A stretch of DNA of 64,000 bases from Chryseobacterium sp. SN22 (GTDB taxonomy: Bacteria > Bacteroidota > Bacteroidia > Flavobacteriales > Weeksellaceae), in contig NZ_VTSX01000023.1 in NCBI RefSeq assembly GCF_008329705.1, forward strand, positions 1 to 64,000. Reading direction: 5' to 3'. The position numbers and the translations under genes were made by a program. The notes beneath the pieces are model-generated. The model made no database searches and was not told the DNA's origin. It saw only the letters and a list, made by a program, of their open reading frames with translations. Positions 16,572 to 26,167 of the stretch are shown here, piece by piece (the stretch's first letter is position 1; each line of letters opens with the position of its first letter).

Positions 16572-17342
16572 CTATCCGGAAATTTTGTCATTCAGCTTTT
16601 TGATATCACTTCTTAGTTCCAGAAACATATCCTTTAAATTATAATTTTCTATATGATCCGGCTCAAAATCTTCCGGGAAGATTCCTGAAGCATACTGCCA
16701 GATTTCTACAATTTCACCCAACGGGATCTCATAAGGCTGATAGAACGAATTGTCAGCGGCCACGGTAATTGATTTTTTCTTCTTTACTTTCAGTCTTTTA
16801 TAGGAAATCCCGTCGTTCAGGGTAACAAAAACATAACTTTTATTGGGTTTCAAATCTTCAATATCTTCCACATATTTTCCGATAATGTATGAACCGTCCT
16901 TAAACGGCGGCATCGAATCTCCCTTGGCAGGAAAAGCCCGGTACTTTCCGTTTACCAGAAAAGGAAGCGAGATTCGCTGTAAACTTTCAATGTACTCGGG
17001 ATCGCTGTAGCCGGACAGATAGCCCATCGACGCTTTTTGCGGAACAATCTCAATGCTGTTGTTCCCCAATCGATCCACCACCACCGGCAGAACAATCCGG
17101 TTGTCCGGCAGCCTTAAGATTTCCTCCAGCGGATATTTCCGGATATCCACTGACACCAGAAGATCAATGCTGACATTGAAAAACTTGGAAATCTTCATCA
17201 ATACTTCAATCGGCGGCTCCGATCGGCCGTCTTCGTAAGAAACATACCGCGACCGGGTAATGATTAGGGTATCTGCCAAATCCTGTTGGGTAATCGCTTT
17301 TTTACCTCTTAAAAACCTGATGTTATCTGAAAAAATTGACAT
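16572..17342 (-). CDS. LexA-like XRE/S24 repressor
   Basis: A 256-residue regulator. The start at ATG 17342 (MSIFSDNIRFLRG) is preferred over 17363. It has an N-terminal helix-turn-helix (about residues 5-60, ITQQDLADTLIITRSRYVSYEDG) and a C-terminal S24 self-cleaving peptidase domain. In the latter the likely catalytic Ser lies in KGDSMPPF and the Lys in SYKRLKV; a possible cleavage region is KASMGYLSG. Proteins of this architecture replace LexA in many Bacteroidota and are inactivated by RecA-driven self-cleavage. It is divergent from the translesion polymerase genes, with inverted repeats between them. It probably represses those genes and itself. Whether it also controls promoters P1-P5 is open. 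Confidence 0.85.
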   Translation of the reverse strand: MSIFSDNIRFLRGKKAITQQDLADTLIITRSRYVSYEDGRSEPPIEVLMKISKFFNVSIDLLVSVDIRKYPLEEILRLPDNRIVLPVVVDRLGNNSIEIVPQKASMGYLSGYSDPEYIESLQRISLPFLVNGKYRAFPAKGDSMPPFKDGSYIIGKYVEDIEDLKPNKSYVFVTLNDGISYKRLKVKKKKSITVAADNSFYQPYEIPLGEIVEIWQYASGIFPEDFEPDHIENYNLKDMFLELRSDIKKLNDKISG

Positions 17343-17404
17343 TGTTATAATTTGTAACAACAAAAATACAAATTTTGTTTAAAAACGTAACTAATTTTGT
17401 CACG
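17342..17404. promoter_or_regulatory. divergent control region with two 19-bp inverted repeats
   Basis: Between the repressor and the polymerase gene. Repeats: TTGTTA-7 nt-TAACAA at 17342-17360, and CGTAAC-7 nt-GTCACG (one mismatch) at 17386-17404. A third, ACAAATTTTGT, lies at 17368-17378. The -7 box TAATTTTG at 17392-17399 drives the polymerase genes and lies inside the second repeat; TATTTTTG on the minus strand drives the repressor. The layout fits autoregulation and co-repression. Confidence 0.6.
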
Positions 17405-18564
17405 TGGACCGAGCGATTGTACATATGGATCTGGATTCATTTTTTGTATCCTGTGAGAGGCTGAATAACTCTCAGCTTGACGGTATTCCTCTTATTGTCG
17501 GAGGAGGGGACCGTGGGGTGGTCGCGTCATGTTCCTATGAAGCCCGTCAGTTCGGGGTGCGGTCTGCCATGCCGATCCGGATGGCACTGCGGCTTTGCCC
17601 GGAGGCGAAGATCATCAAAGGGGATTATGAGCTGTACTCAAATCTGTCCCACACTGTAACGGATATTATCAGGGAAAAGGTACCGGTGATGGAGAAGGCA
17701 AGCATCGATGAATTTTACCTGGATCTTTCCGGGATGGATAAATTTTTCGGCTGCTATCAGTGGACCCAGGAAATCGTAGCGTCTGTGAAAAAAGAAACCG
17801 GCCTTCCCATAAGCTTTGCTCTGTCCGCCAACAAGACCGTTTCCAAAATCGGAACCGGAGAAGCCAAGCCTTTCGGGAAAATGGAAATCCGGGAAACGCA
17901 GATCCGGCCGTTTTTAAACCCGCTGTCCATCAGAAAGATTCCGATGGTCGGCGATAAAACTTTCCAGCTGCTCTCACGGGTAGGTGTTCGTACGATTCAG
18001 ACCTTATCAGAAATGCCCGTCCTGGTCCTTCAGCAGATGATCGGGAACAACGGCAAAGAACTGTGGAAAAAAGCCAATGGCATCGACGAAAATCCGGTAA
18101 TCCCATATTCCGATCGCAAATCCATTTCTACAGAACATACGTTTTCAACAGATACGATGGATGTCCCCGAATTAAGAAGAATCCTTACCGGAATGTCGGA
18201 AAAGCTGGCTTACCGGCTGAGGCAGGAAAAATGGCTGACGTCGACGGTCGTTGTGAAGATCCGGTATGCCAACTTTGATACTGAAACCAAGCAGAGCCGG
18301 TTGGCTTACACTTCGGCAGACCATACCTTATCCAGAGTTGCCCTGGAACTTTTCAGCCGGCTGTATACCCGCAGGATGCGGATCCGCCTGATGGGTATCC
18401 GGTTTACCGACCTGGTCCACGGAAACCACCAGATGAACCTTTTTGAAGATACCGAAGAACAGATGAATTTGTACCAGACCATGGATTACCTTAAAAACCG
18501 TTTCGGAGCGGATGCTGTCGGCAGGGCTTCGGGATTCGATTTAGAAAATAAAACAACCCTTTAA
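17404..18564 (+). CDS. dinB: Y-family translesion DNA polymerase (DinB/ImuB-like)
   Basis: A 386-residue error-prone polymerase that copies past damaged template bases. The GTG start at 17404 gives the normal N-terminus DRAIVHMDLDSFFVSCE. The catalytic acidic residues are intact: Asp in MDLDSFF and Asp-Glu in ASIDEFYLDLSG (about residue 101). The SYEARQFGVRSAMP finger motif is present. A beta-clamp-binding motif, QMNLFED, lies near residue 344. The predicted -7 box ends 4 nt before the GTG, so the transcript may be almost leaderless. It is followed 11 bp later by a DnaE-type polymerase, making an operon like the imuB-dnaE2 mutagenesis cassette. Unlike classical ImuB, its active site is complete. 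Confidence 0.9.
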   Translation: MDRAIVHMDLDSFFVSCERLNNSQLDGIPLIVGGGDRGVVASCSYEARQFGVRSAMPIRMALRLCPEAKIIKGDYELYSNLSHTVTDIIREKVPVMEKASIDEFYLDLSGMDKFFGCYQWTQEIVASVKKETGLPISFALSANKTVSKIGTGEAKPFGKMEIRETQIRPFLNPLSIRKIPMVGDKTFQLLSRVGVRTIQTLSEMPVLVLQQMIGNNGKELWKKANGIDENPVIPYSDRKSISTEHTFSTDTMDVPELRRILTGMSEKLAYRLRQEKWLTSTVVVKIRYANFDTETKQSRLAYTSADHTLSRVALELFSRLYTRRMRIRLMGIRFTDLVHGNHQMNLFEDTEEQMNLYQTMDYLKNRFGADAVGRASGFDLENKTTL

Positions 18565-18575
18565 TCTTTTTTGTT

Positions 18576-21500
18576 ATGTACCTCAATTGCCATTCCTTCC
18601 ACAGCCTGCGTTACGGCACCCTTTCCGTAACAGAACTCGTGCAGAAAGCCCAGGCCTTGGGCATCAAAACGTTGGCGCTTACCGATATCAATACCGTCAC
18701 GGCGATTTATGATTTTAAAAAGCAATGCAATAACGCAGGAATAAAACCTATTGCCGGGATGGAGATCAGGAAAGACAACCGGTTGCTGTATATCGCTATT
18801 GCCCGGGAATTTTCCGGGATCGGGGAGATCAACCGGATGATGACCGCCCACAACTGTGACGGGACGGAACTTTCGGAAACCGCTCCCGGTTTTGAAAAGG
18901 TATGGGTGGTTTACCCGTTGCAGAACATTCCGAAACAGCTTAAAGACAACGAATATATCGGCATCCGGGAAGAAGAGCTGAATTTTCTGGTACGGCCTGA
19001 GCTGAACAAACTTATGGACCGAATGGTGATTCTCCAGCCGGTAACTTTCATTTCCCAGAAAGAATACAATCTCCACATGATCCTTCGGGCGATCGATAAC
19101 AATACTTTGCTGTCCAAACTCTCCGAACATGATATCTGCCGCAAATCCGAATATTTTAAGTCTGAAAGAGAACTCACCGAAGACTTTCAGTTTTATCCCG
19201 AGATCATCAGAAATACCCAAAAGCTTCTTGATACCTGCAGCTTTGAATTTGATTTCAAAAAAGTCCGTAACCGGCAGCATTATACAAGGTCAAAAGCTTC
19301 CGACCTGAAGATGCTGACCAGGCTGGCGTATCTTGGGCTTGAGAAAAGATACGGGACTGGTAATAAAAAGGCCAGGGAAAGAGTGGAACGGGAGCTGCAA
19401 GTCATTGATGAAAGTAATTTCTGCTCTTATTTCCTGATCACCTGGGACATCGCCCGGTACAGCAACCGTATAGGACTGATGCATGTGGGAAGGGGAAGCG
19501 GGGCGAATTCTATTGTCAGTTATTGTTTGGGTATTACCGATATTTGTCCGCTTGAGCTTGATCTTTATTTTGAGCGCTTCCTGAATCTGAACCGGAATTC
19601 ACCCCCTGATTTTGACGTCGACTGGAGCTGGCAGGACAGGGATACGATTCTGGAATATATTTTTAAAAGATACGGGAGAGAGCATGTCGCTTTTTGCGGG
19701 ACGAATGTTCAGTTTAAATACAAATCGATTTTCCGGGAGGTAGGTAAGGTTTTCGGACTCCCGAAAGAAGAACTGGACAGCCTGGCGAATGACCCTGTTG
19801 AAAAACATGACGTGAATTCCATCGTCAAGCATGTTCACCGATATGGCGCTTTAATGGAAAAATTTCCGAATCAGCGCAGCATGCACGCCTGTGGAATTCT
19901 GATCTCTGAAGAACCGATTACCAATTTTACCACATTGGAAATGCCGCCCAAAGGTTTTCCGATCGCGCAGTTCGATATGGATACGGCAGAAGACATGCGG
20001 CTTGAAAAGTTGGACATCCTTTCCCAGCGCGGATTGGGTACCATTAACGATACGGTGGCGCTCATTAAGAAAACCCGGGGCATTGACGTTGATATCCGCG
20101 ATACCCGTATTTCTAAAAATGAACCGAAAGCCAATGAATACCTGGCGGTAGGGAATACCATCGGCTGCTTTTATATCGAATCCCCGGCAATGCGCGGCCT
20201 GCTCCGAAGGTTGAAATGCGATAATTACCGGATCCTGGTTGCCGCTTCTTCCATTATCCGCCCCGGGGTGGCCCAAAGCGGGATGATGCGAGAATATATC
20301 TTCAGGCATAATCATCCCGATCAGTTTGAATATTTCCATCCAGTATTTGAAGAAAACCTGAAAGAGACTTACGGAATCATGGTTTATCAGGAAGACGTTA
20401 TTAAAATTGCCCAGTATTTCGGAGGCGTATCCCTGGCAGATGCAGATACGCTCCGCAGAGCCATGAGCGGAAAAGGAAGGTCAATAGAAAAACTACAGGA
20501 AGTAAAGGCTAATTTTTTTGAAAAATGTAAGAAAGAAGGACATTCTGAAGCACTTACTGCTGAAGCCTTCCGGCAGATCGAATCCTTTGCCGGCTATTCG
20601 TTCTGCAAGGCACATTCGGCTTCCTATGCGATGGAAAGCTATCAGAGCCTGTACCTGAAGGTCTATTATCCATTGGAATTTATGGTTTCGGTAATCAATA
20701 ACCAGGGCGGGTTTTACCGTACCGAAGTCTATATCCATGAAGCAAAAATGTCCGGTGGGAATATACAGCTGCCATGCATCAATTCAAGTGAAATACAGAC
20801 GACGCTTAAAGGAAATGATATTTACCTGGGATTCGGCCTGCTGGAAGGGCTTGAAACAAAAATGGTCAATAAAATGGTGGAAGAGCGTGAAAAGAACGGA
20901 GACTATTCCTCTTTGGAAAATTTTATCCGGCGTGTTGCTGCAGGAGTGGAGGCGATTCAGACCTTAATTTTTATCGGTGCTTTCCGTTTCACCGGCAAGC
21001 AGAAAAACGAACTGCTGGTGGAAGCCCGGATGCTGTTGGTGAATTTCAGGCCTGAAAACTGCGGAATCATGCTGATTGAGGAACCTGTGCATGAATTCCG
21101 GCTCCCGGAGCTGAAAAGAGAATGTTTTGAAGATGCTTTTGATGAAATTGAAATCATCGGGTTTCCGGTTTCATGTACTCCTTTCGATCTGCTTCAGACG
21201 AAATACCGGGGTTCCGTATGGGTAAAAGACCTGGCCAAATACCATAAGCAGCAGGTGAAAATGCTGGCTTACCTGATCTCCAGAAAACATGTGCCGACGA
21301 AAAAAGGAGCGATGTATTTCGGAACATGGATCGATGCGAACGGAGAGTATTTTGATACCGCCCATTTTCCGGACAGCCTGAAAGAATACGATTTCCAGGG
21401 CGGCGGCTGCTACCTGCTGCTGGGAACGGTGGAAATCGATTATCATTTCCCGACCGTTACCGTCCATAAAATGGCGAAAATGCAGATGATTGCCGATCCG

Positions 21501-21641
21501 AGATATTCCTTTAAACAGGAAAAAAATTATCAGGTACACGGCAGGATCCGGGAAGATGTCAGCATGACCTCACGGAAACCGTATCCGCAGGCTCATGAAA
21601 TCGGATTGCCAAGACACAGGATCAATAATGGGGTGAGGTAA
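18576..21641 (+). CDS. dnaE: DNA polymerase III alpha-type subunit (DnaE2-like)
   Basis: A 1021-residue C-family polymerase, shorter than the replicative DnaE (about 1160 or more). It has an N-terminal PHP domain (CHSFHSLRYGTLSV), the palm with VGRGSGANS (about residue 308) and the catalytic PDFDVDW (about 347-353), then fingers with the AHSASYAMESYQSLYLKVYYP motif region near residue 678. The C-terminal OB and tail regions are reduced. It is coupled to the Y-family polymerase and the S24 repressor. This arrangement marks it as the accessory, damage-induced DnaE2-type enzyme that works with ImuB/DinB in mutagenic bypass, not the replicative copy. Confidence 0.88.
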   Translation: MYLNCHSFHSLRYGTLSVTELVQKAQALGIKTLALTDINTVTAIYDFKKQCNNAGIKPIAGMEIRKDNRLLYIAIAREFSGIGEINRMMTAHNCDGTELSETAPGFEKVWVVYPLQNIPKQLKDNEYIGIREEELNFLVRPELNKLMDRMVILQPVTFISQKEYNLHMILRAIDNNTLLSKLSEHDICRKSEYFKSERELTEDFQFYPEIIRNTQKLLDTCSFEFDFKKVRNRQHYTRSKASDLKMLTRLAYLGLEKRYGTGNKKARERVERELQVIDESNFCSYFLITWDIARYSNRIGLMHVGRGSGANSIVSYCLGITDICPLELDLYFERFLNLNRNSPPDFDVDWSWQDRDTILEYIFKRYGREHVAFCGTNVQFKYKSIFREVGKVFGLPKEELDSLANDPVEKHDVNSIVKHVHRYGALMEKFPNQRSMHACGILISEEPITNFTTLEMPPKGFPIAQFDMDTAEDMRLEKLDILSQRGLGTINDTVALIKKTRGIDVDIRDTRISKNEPKANEYLAVGNTIGCFYIESPAMRGLLRRLKCDNYRILVAASSIIRPGVAQSGMMREYIFRHNHPDQFEYFHPVFEENLKETYGIMVYQEDVIKIAQYFGGVSLADADTLRRAMSGKGRSIEKLQEVKANFFEKCKKEGHSEALTAEAFRQIESFAGYSFCKAHSASYAMESYQSLYLKVYYPLEFMVSVINNQGGFYRTEVYIHEAKMSGGNIQLPCINSSEIQTTLKGNDIYLGFGLLEGLETKMVNKMVEEREKNGDYSSLENFIRRVAAGVEAIQTLIFIGAFRFTGKQKNELLVEARMLLVNFRPENCGIMLIEEPVHEFRLPELKRECFEDAFDEIEIIGFPVSCTPFDLLQTKYRGSVWVKDLAKYHKQQVKMLAYLISRKHVPTKKGAMYFGTWIDANGEYFDTAHFPDSLKEYDFQGGGCYLLLGTVEIDYHFPTVTVHKMAKMQMIADPRYSFKQEKNYQVHGRIREDVSMTSRKPYPQAHEIGLPRHRINNGVR

Positions 21642-22125
21642 AGTCTTATGTTTGAAAATTTGTATTTACCTGAATTATGAAAAGAGGATAAAAGCTGAAC
21701 TGATTATCGTAGATCCAATAGATTTTGTTGCTTTAATGTAAGCGCCTCAAATTCTCCTCCGGACCGGAGGGGTGGCAAAAATTCAAAGAATTTTGACGGG
21801 GTAGTTTTTGTGTTTTGTATGTAAATAAGTTCATCCGGAGTGATCTTGAAGATTATTTAGAGCCTGTTTAAATTCATCCTTTATTTTTCACCACTAAGAC
21901 ATTAAGGTATTTTATCCTGGGAAAGCCAATGTATTTGTTGCTCAGCGTTATTCACTGATATCATCGTATCAAAATGAAGAATAAACAGAGTTTATTTTAA
22001 TTCAGAAAATTAAGAAATAACGGAAAGTTTTCTGAATCAAAATCTAAAAAAGCTCTTAGAATAATGAAAATCCTGAAGATGGCAAATCCGAATATTCTTC
22101 TCAACTTTTATCGTGAGAATCAGAA
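21642..22125. repeat. intergenic region with a dispersed double-palindrome element
   Basis: No gene was found. At 21756-21793 lies CCTCCGG-A-CCGGAGG followed by AAAATTC-AAA-GAATTTT, two perfect inverted repeats joined by GGTGGC. Closely similar GGAGGGGTGGCAAAAATTC units are familiar to me as interspersed repeats in Chryseobacterium-type genomes. Only one copy is present in this window. The remaining sequence shows no clear promoter. Confidence 0.55.
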
Positions 22126-23274
22126 TCAGTTGTCTGTACTAAAAAACTTCACTGTCTCATTTACTAAAAATCTCACCTGATCCGGTCTTCCCCGGTCGGT
22201 TTTAGGGAGATTATTGTAGCTTCCGGTTCTTACGATCACCATCCTGTGCTCCGGAACCATGATGATATACTGGCCCTGAAGGCCAAGGAAGTAATAATGT
22301 TTAATCGGGTTGTCGTTATTGATCCAGAAGCCCATGCCGTAAATTTCTTCGGAATGTTTCGTCGGGGTTTTCATCAGGTTGATAAAATCTGCATTCAGAA
22401 TTTGCCGGTCGCCTGCTTTTCCGTTATCCAGAAACAATTGCCCCAGCTTGGCAAAATCACGCGCATTGGAATGGATACAGCAATAGGTCTTTTCCATGCC
22501 GCTTTCATCGGTGCTCCAGGTAGCGTTTTGCTCCATGCCCATCGGAATCCAGAATTTCTCGGAGAGATATCCGGCCAGTGATTGGCCGACTGCTTTTTTT
22601 ACGGCAAATCCAAGAAGCTGGGTAGATCCGCTCTGGTATTCGAACCTTTCGCCCGGACGGGATTTGAATTTCCTTGAAAAGGTTGCTTTCATCAGATTTC
22701 TTCCGTAATAGGCTCTGGCATTCGGCAGAAAAGGATTTTTATAATTTTCGTCCCAGTCCAGGCCGGATTCCATTTGGGCTAAATGTTTCAGCGTTAAATT
22801 TTCTGCAAAATCTTTGTTTTTAAATTCCTGAAAATACTCTGTAAATTGATCATTGATGCTCCCGATCTTTCCTTCTTCCAGGGCTTTTCCTAATAACATG
22901 ACCGTTATGGCTTTTGCCATGGAAAAGGAATTGGTGGTAGAAAGGGCATGATAGCCTTTCCAATACTGTTCATAAAGCAGCTTTCCGTCTTTGATCACAA
23001 TAAAAGAGGCAGTATCTGAAAGGACAAGATTGTCCGCTATATGTTTCGGAAGCTCTTTTTTATTGTATTCCGGAGCTTTCTCCCAAAGTACCGGCGCTTT
23101 TGTGGCGATGAGGTTGGCGGAAAACAATTTCCCGTCGTCAATGTTTGCGCTCATCTTTCCTCTTAGGTAGGTTTTTGAGATTCCGTTAAAGAGATATCCG
23201 TATCCCAGGATATAGAAAATTGCAAGGGCAATAATGATGAACGTAATAAGGTAAATAAGAATGGTCATAATCAT
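22126..23274 (-). CDS. membrane-anchored serine hydrolase (class C beta-lactamase family)
   Basis: A 382-residue protein with one N-terminal membrane helix (about residues 3-25), so the catalytic domain probably faces the periplasm. The serine nucleophile motif SMAK (SxxK) is near residue 117 and a YQSG motif near residue 214 stands where YxN is usual. Members of this family include penicillin-binding-protein-like esterases and peptidases; true beta-lactamase activity is unlikely given the anchor and the context. The start could also be the ATG two codons later. It stands alone, without operon partners. Confidence 0.78.
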   Translation of the reverse strand: MIMTILIYLITFIIIALAIFYILGYGYLFNGISKTYLRGKMSANIDDGKLFSANLIATKAPVLWEKAPEYNKKELPKHIADNLVLSDTASFIVIKDGKLLYEQYWKGYHALSTTNSFSMAKAITVMLLGKALEEGKIGSINDQFTEYFQEFKNKDFAENLTLKHLAQMESGLDWDENYKNPFLPNARAYYGRNLMKATFSRKFKSRPGERFEYQSGSTQLLGFAVKKAVGQSLAGYLSEKFWIPMGMEQNATWSTDESGMEKTYCCIHSNARDFAKLGQLFLDNGKAGDRQILNADFINLMKTPTKHSEEIYGMGFWINNDNPIKHYYFLGLQGQYIIMVPEHRMVIVRTGSYNNLPKTDRGRPDQVRFLVNETVKFFSTDN

Positions 23275-23403
23275 CGGTCTGCAGCAAATTTAAAATAAAT
23301 TTAAAGACGTGAAACGAAATGATTGACTTTTTGTCGTTACCGTGAATTTTAAAGAACCAATGAGAGCAACGTTAAATATTGTTTATAAAGTGCATACTAA
23401 AAA

Positions 23404-23422
23404 AGCCCTGATCTCTCAGGGC
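23404..23422 (-). terminator. terminator of the lipoprotein gene
   Basis: GCCCTGA and TCAGGGC form a 7-bp stem with a 4-nt loop, followed by a T-run on the minus strand, 10 nt after the stop of the lipoprotein gene. Confidence 0.8.
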
Positions 23423-23431
23423 CTGCTATTT

Positions 23432-24247
23432 TTATTTGTTGTATTCGTATACATAAGTATGAGAAGCAGGAGGAATAACGCTGTTTCCTGAGCTTGCGAT
23501 TACGCTTTTTACCGGGAAACCGTTGCTGTTGAACGTATGGGTTCCCGTAATGCTGGTTGTACCGCCGTTCACTCCGCTGGAAGTTGCCGTCTGGTGAAGC
23601 AGGTTGTTGTTTCCGTATTCCCCGTCCATAGAATCGAACAAAACAATCTTGTTATATCCCCTTACATTTTTGAATGGACTGTAATCACCGTCATAACTGT
23701 AGGTATAAACGGTGGATACCCCATTTGCAACAGACGTTGCACTGATCTTATTTCCGCTGTTGGAAATGTATACGTCATTCTGGGAGAATGTGAGATTGCT
23801 GTAAATGCCGGTTGAAGGATTGTAAGTACCGCCTGCATAATCGTTGTATTGCACGTGGTTATCACTTAAATACTGGTAATTTTTAGTATACGTTAATGTT
23901 CCGTTGTGCTTATCCGTAACTTTTTCAGCAGTTACCTTTCCGTTGGTATAAGTAAATTCGCGGGTATAAACCAGCTTATTGTTTTCATAATCATCTGCCT
24001 TTATAATCAGGTCACCGTTGTAGGTATAGGTTGTTTTATTAGCAGCTCCGACTTCAGCTGATTCAAGAATCCTGTTGCCTTCGTATTTAAACGTCATGCT
24101 GTAAGGCTGGCCGCTGTTATTGGTTTCGGTAAGCTTGGTAGGAAGAACCGTTGTGAGGTCAACAGGCTGGTTTTCTTCAATGGTATCAGTGGATGAGCAG
24201 CTTGCCAGTGCAAAAAATGCTGCAGTCGAAATAAGTAATTTCTTCAT
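23432..24247 (-). CDS. putative surface or periplasmic lipoprotein
   Basis: A 271-residue protein starting at ATG 24247 (MKKLLISTAAFFALASCSS). The lipobox LASC places the lipidated Cys at about residue 17. The mature part is Thr/Ser/Asn-rich, with repeated short strands such as YTYNGDLI, REFTYTNGKV and YTYSYDGDY, which resemble RHS/YD-like beta repeats of Bacteroidota lipoproteins. No enzyme motif was seen. It is monocistronic with its own terminator. Function unknown. Confidence 0.75.
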   Translation of the reverse strand: MKKLLISTAAFFALASCSSTDTIEENQPVDLTTVLPTKLTETNNSGQPYSMTFKYEGNRILESAEVGAANKTTYTYNGDLIIKADDYENNKLVYTREFTYTNGKVTAEKVTDKHNGTLTYTKNYQYLSDNHVQYNDYAGGTYNPSTGIYSNLTFSQNDVYISNSGNKISATSVANGVSTVYTYSYDGDYSPFKNVRGYNKIVLFDSMDGEYGNNNLLHQTATSSGVNGGTTSITGTHTFNSNGFPVKSVIASSGNSVIPPASHTYVYEYNK

Positions 24248-24325
24248 GGTTATAAGGTATTTTAAAATCACGCAAAAATAATTATTTCTTTGACATAATT
24301 GCACCTTATGGTATATTAAATAAAA

Positions 24326-24347
24326 AAGCCCCGATTTCTCAGGGCTT
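24326..24347 (-). terminator. terminator of glycyl-tRNA synthetase
   Basis: AAGCCC and GGGCTT arms with extra pairing inside and a T-run on the minus strand, just beyond the synthetase stop codon. Confidence 0.75.
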
Positions 24348-24351
24348 CCGT

Positions 24352-25893
24352 CTATATTTTTGAAAGTAAGTTTCTGAAACTTGTTTTTTCGTCGATAATT
24401 CTCCGCAGTTCCGAAACGGGAACCCTTTCCTGCTGCATCGTATCCCGGTCTCTGATGGTTACCGTGTGATCCGTTAGTGAATCGTGATCGATCGTGATAC
24501 AGTAAGGCGTACCGATCGCATCCTGTCTTCGGTAACGTTTTCCGATCGCATCTTTCTCTTCGTAGAATAAATTGAAATCGTATTTCAGGTCGTTGAAGAT
24601 CTGTTCGGCATATTCTGCCAGTCCGTCTTTTTTCATCAGCGGAAGGATCGCCGCTTTAATCGGCGCCAGTGCCGGAGGTAAAGAGAGAACCGTTCTTTCC
24701 GAACCGTCTTCCAGGGTTTCATCTCTCAGGCAGTGGGAGAATAAGGCAAGGAACAACCTGTCCAGCCCAACCGAAGTTTCCACCACGTACGGAACGTAGT
24801 TTTCGTTTCTTTCCGGATCGAAAAACTGAAGCTTCCTTCCTGAAGCTTCCTCATGAGCTTTTAAATCGAAGTCCGTTCTCGAGTGGATTCCCTCAAGCTC
24901 TTTGAAACCGAACGGGAAGTTGAATTCGATATCGGCGGCAGCATTGGCATAATGCGCCAGCTTCTCATGGTCATGGAAGCGGTAATTGTCATCACCCAGT
25001 CCCAGAGCCAAATGCCAGTTTAGGCGTTTCTGCTTCCATTGCTCGTAGAACTCCAGCTCGGTTCCCGGTGCTACGAAAAACTGCATTTCCATCTGCTCGA
25101 ATTCACGCATCCTGAAGATAAACTGTCTCGCGACGATCTCGTTTCTGAACGCTTTTCCGATCTGGGCAATCCCGAAAGGAAGTCTGTGACGGGAAGTTTT
25201 CTGTACATTCAGGAAATTTACGAAAATACCCTGCGCCGTTTCAGGACGTAAATAAAGGTCCATTGCAGAATCTGCGGAAGCCCCTAATTTAGTTCCGAAC
25301 ATCAGGTTGAACTGTCGTACTTCCGTCCAGTTTTTGGATCCGGTATCAGGATCGGCAATTTCCAGCTCTTCAATCAGGGCTTTTACATCAGCAAGGTCTT
25401 CATTTTCCAGGGACTTGGCCAGTCTTGAAAGAATCGCTTCCCTTTTAGCCCTGTATTCCGTTACTTTTGGATTTGTAGCGACAAACTGGTCTTTATCAAA
25501 AGCTTCACCGAATCTTTTGGCTGCCTTTTCAATCTCCTTCTTTTCTTTTTCCTCGATTTTCAGACAGTAATCTTCTACCAGGACGTCTGCCCTGAAACGT
25601 TTCTTGGAATCTTTATTGTCAATCAATGGATCGTTGAAAGCGTCTACGTGCCCGGATGCCTTCCAGGTCGTCGGGTGCATCAGGATGGCCGAATCGATAC
25701 CCACAATATTTTCGTTCAGCTGTACCATCGCTTTCCACCAATACTGTTTGATATTATTTTTGAGTTCGGCACCGTTCTGTCCATAATCATACACAGCGGA
25801 TAACCCGTCGTAGATCTCACTCGATGGGAAAATAAAACCATATTCTTTAGCGTGAGAAATCACTTTCTTGAAAACATCTTCTTGCTTTGCCAT
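24352..25893 (-). CDS. glyS: glycine--tRNA ligase
   Basis: A 513-residue class II aminoacyl-tRNA synthetase that charges tRNA-Gly. It is the single-chain dimeric type, not the alpha/beta type of proteobacteria. The ATG at 25893 (MAKQEDVFKKVISHAKEYGF) is the proper start; the upstream open extension is non-homologous. Visible motifs: YDYGQNGAELKNNIK, motif 2 region FRNEIVARQFIFRMREFEQMEMQ and the C-terminal motif 3 region VVETSVGLDRLFLALF, then the anticodon-binding domain. It is transcribed alone with a terminator directly after the stop. Confidence 0.95.
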   Translation of the reverse strand: MAKQEDVFKKVISHAKEYGFIFPSSEIYDGLSAVYDYGQNGAELKNNIKQYWWKAMVQLNENIVGIDSAILMHPTTWKASGHVDAFNDPLIDNKDSKKRFRADVLVEDYCLKIEEKEKKEIEKAAKRFGEAFDKDQFVATNPKVTEYRAKREAILSRLAKSLENEDLADVKALIEELEIADPDTGSKNWTEVRQFNLMFGTKLGASADSAMDLYLRPETAQGIFVNFLNVQKTSRHRLPFGIAQIGKAFRNEIVARQFIFRMREFEQMEMQFFVAPGTELEFYEQWKQKRLNWHLALGLGDDNYRFHDHEKLAHYANAAADIEFNFPFGFKELEGIHSRTDFDLKAHEEASGRKLQFFDPERNENYVPYVVETSVGLDRLFLALFSHCLRDETLEDGSERTVLSLPPALAPIKAAILPLMKKDGLAEYAEQIFNDLKYDFNLFYEEKDAIGKRYRRQDAIGTPYCITIDHDSLTDHTVTIRDRDTMQQERVPVSELRRIIDEKTSFRNLLSKI

Positions 25894-26167
25894 AAATTTT
25901 TTTAACGTCTGAAGTGCAAAAGTAGTGAAAAAGAGGGAAGTTGGAAGACGGAAGCGGGAAGTTTTTGCAGGATAGGCTGGTAAGGAGCCGGGAACCTGCT
26001 TTCCGCTGTATCTTTTCCGCCCGCGCAATGCCTTCCGGAAAAGGATGCCGCTGCAATCAGGGCTGGGAATGAGTACCAAAAATAAACCAGGCAGGTTTCA
26101 AGAATCCAGTAGGTTTTCAGTTGATACCCAACAAAAAAGAAGTTTTTTAAACTGCTTTCGATATTTC

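Noticed and set aside
18561..19280. 239-codon open frame on the minus strand
   Set aside because: It is a shadow of the dnaE-type gene on the plus strand; composition and length are explained by that gene's GC-rich codon use.
19851..20339. 162-codon minus-strand open frame
   Set aside because: Also antisense to the dnaE-type gene; no recognisable domain or start signal.
25894..26079. 62-residue N-terminal extension of glycyl-tRNA synthetase
   Set aside because: Not like any synthetase sequence; the family start MAKQEDVF lies at 25893.
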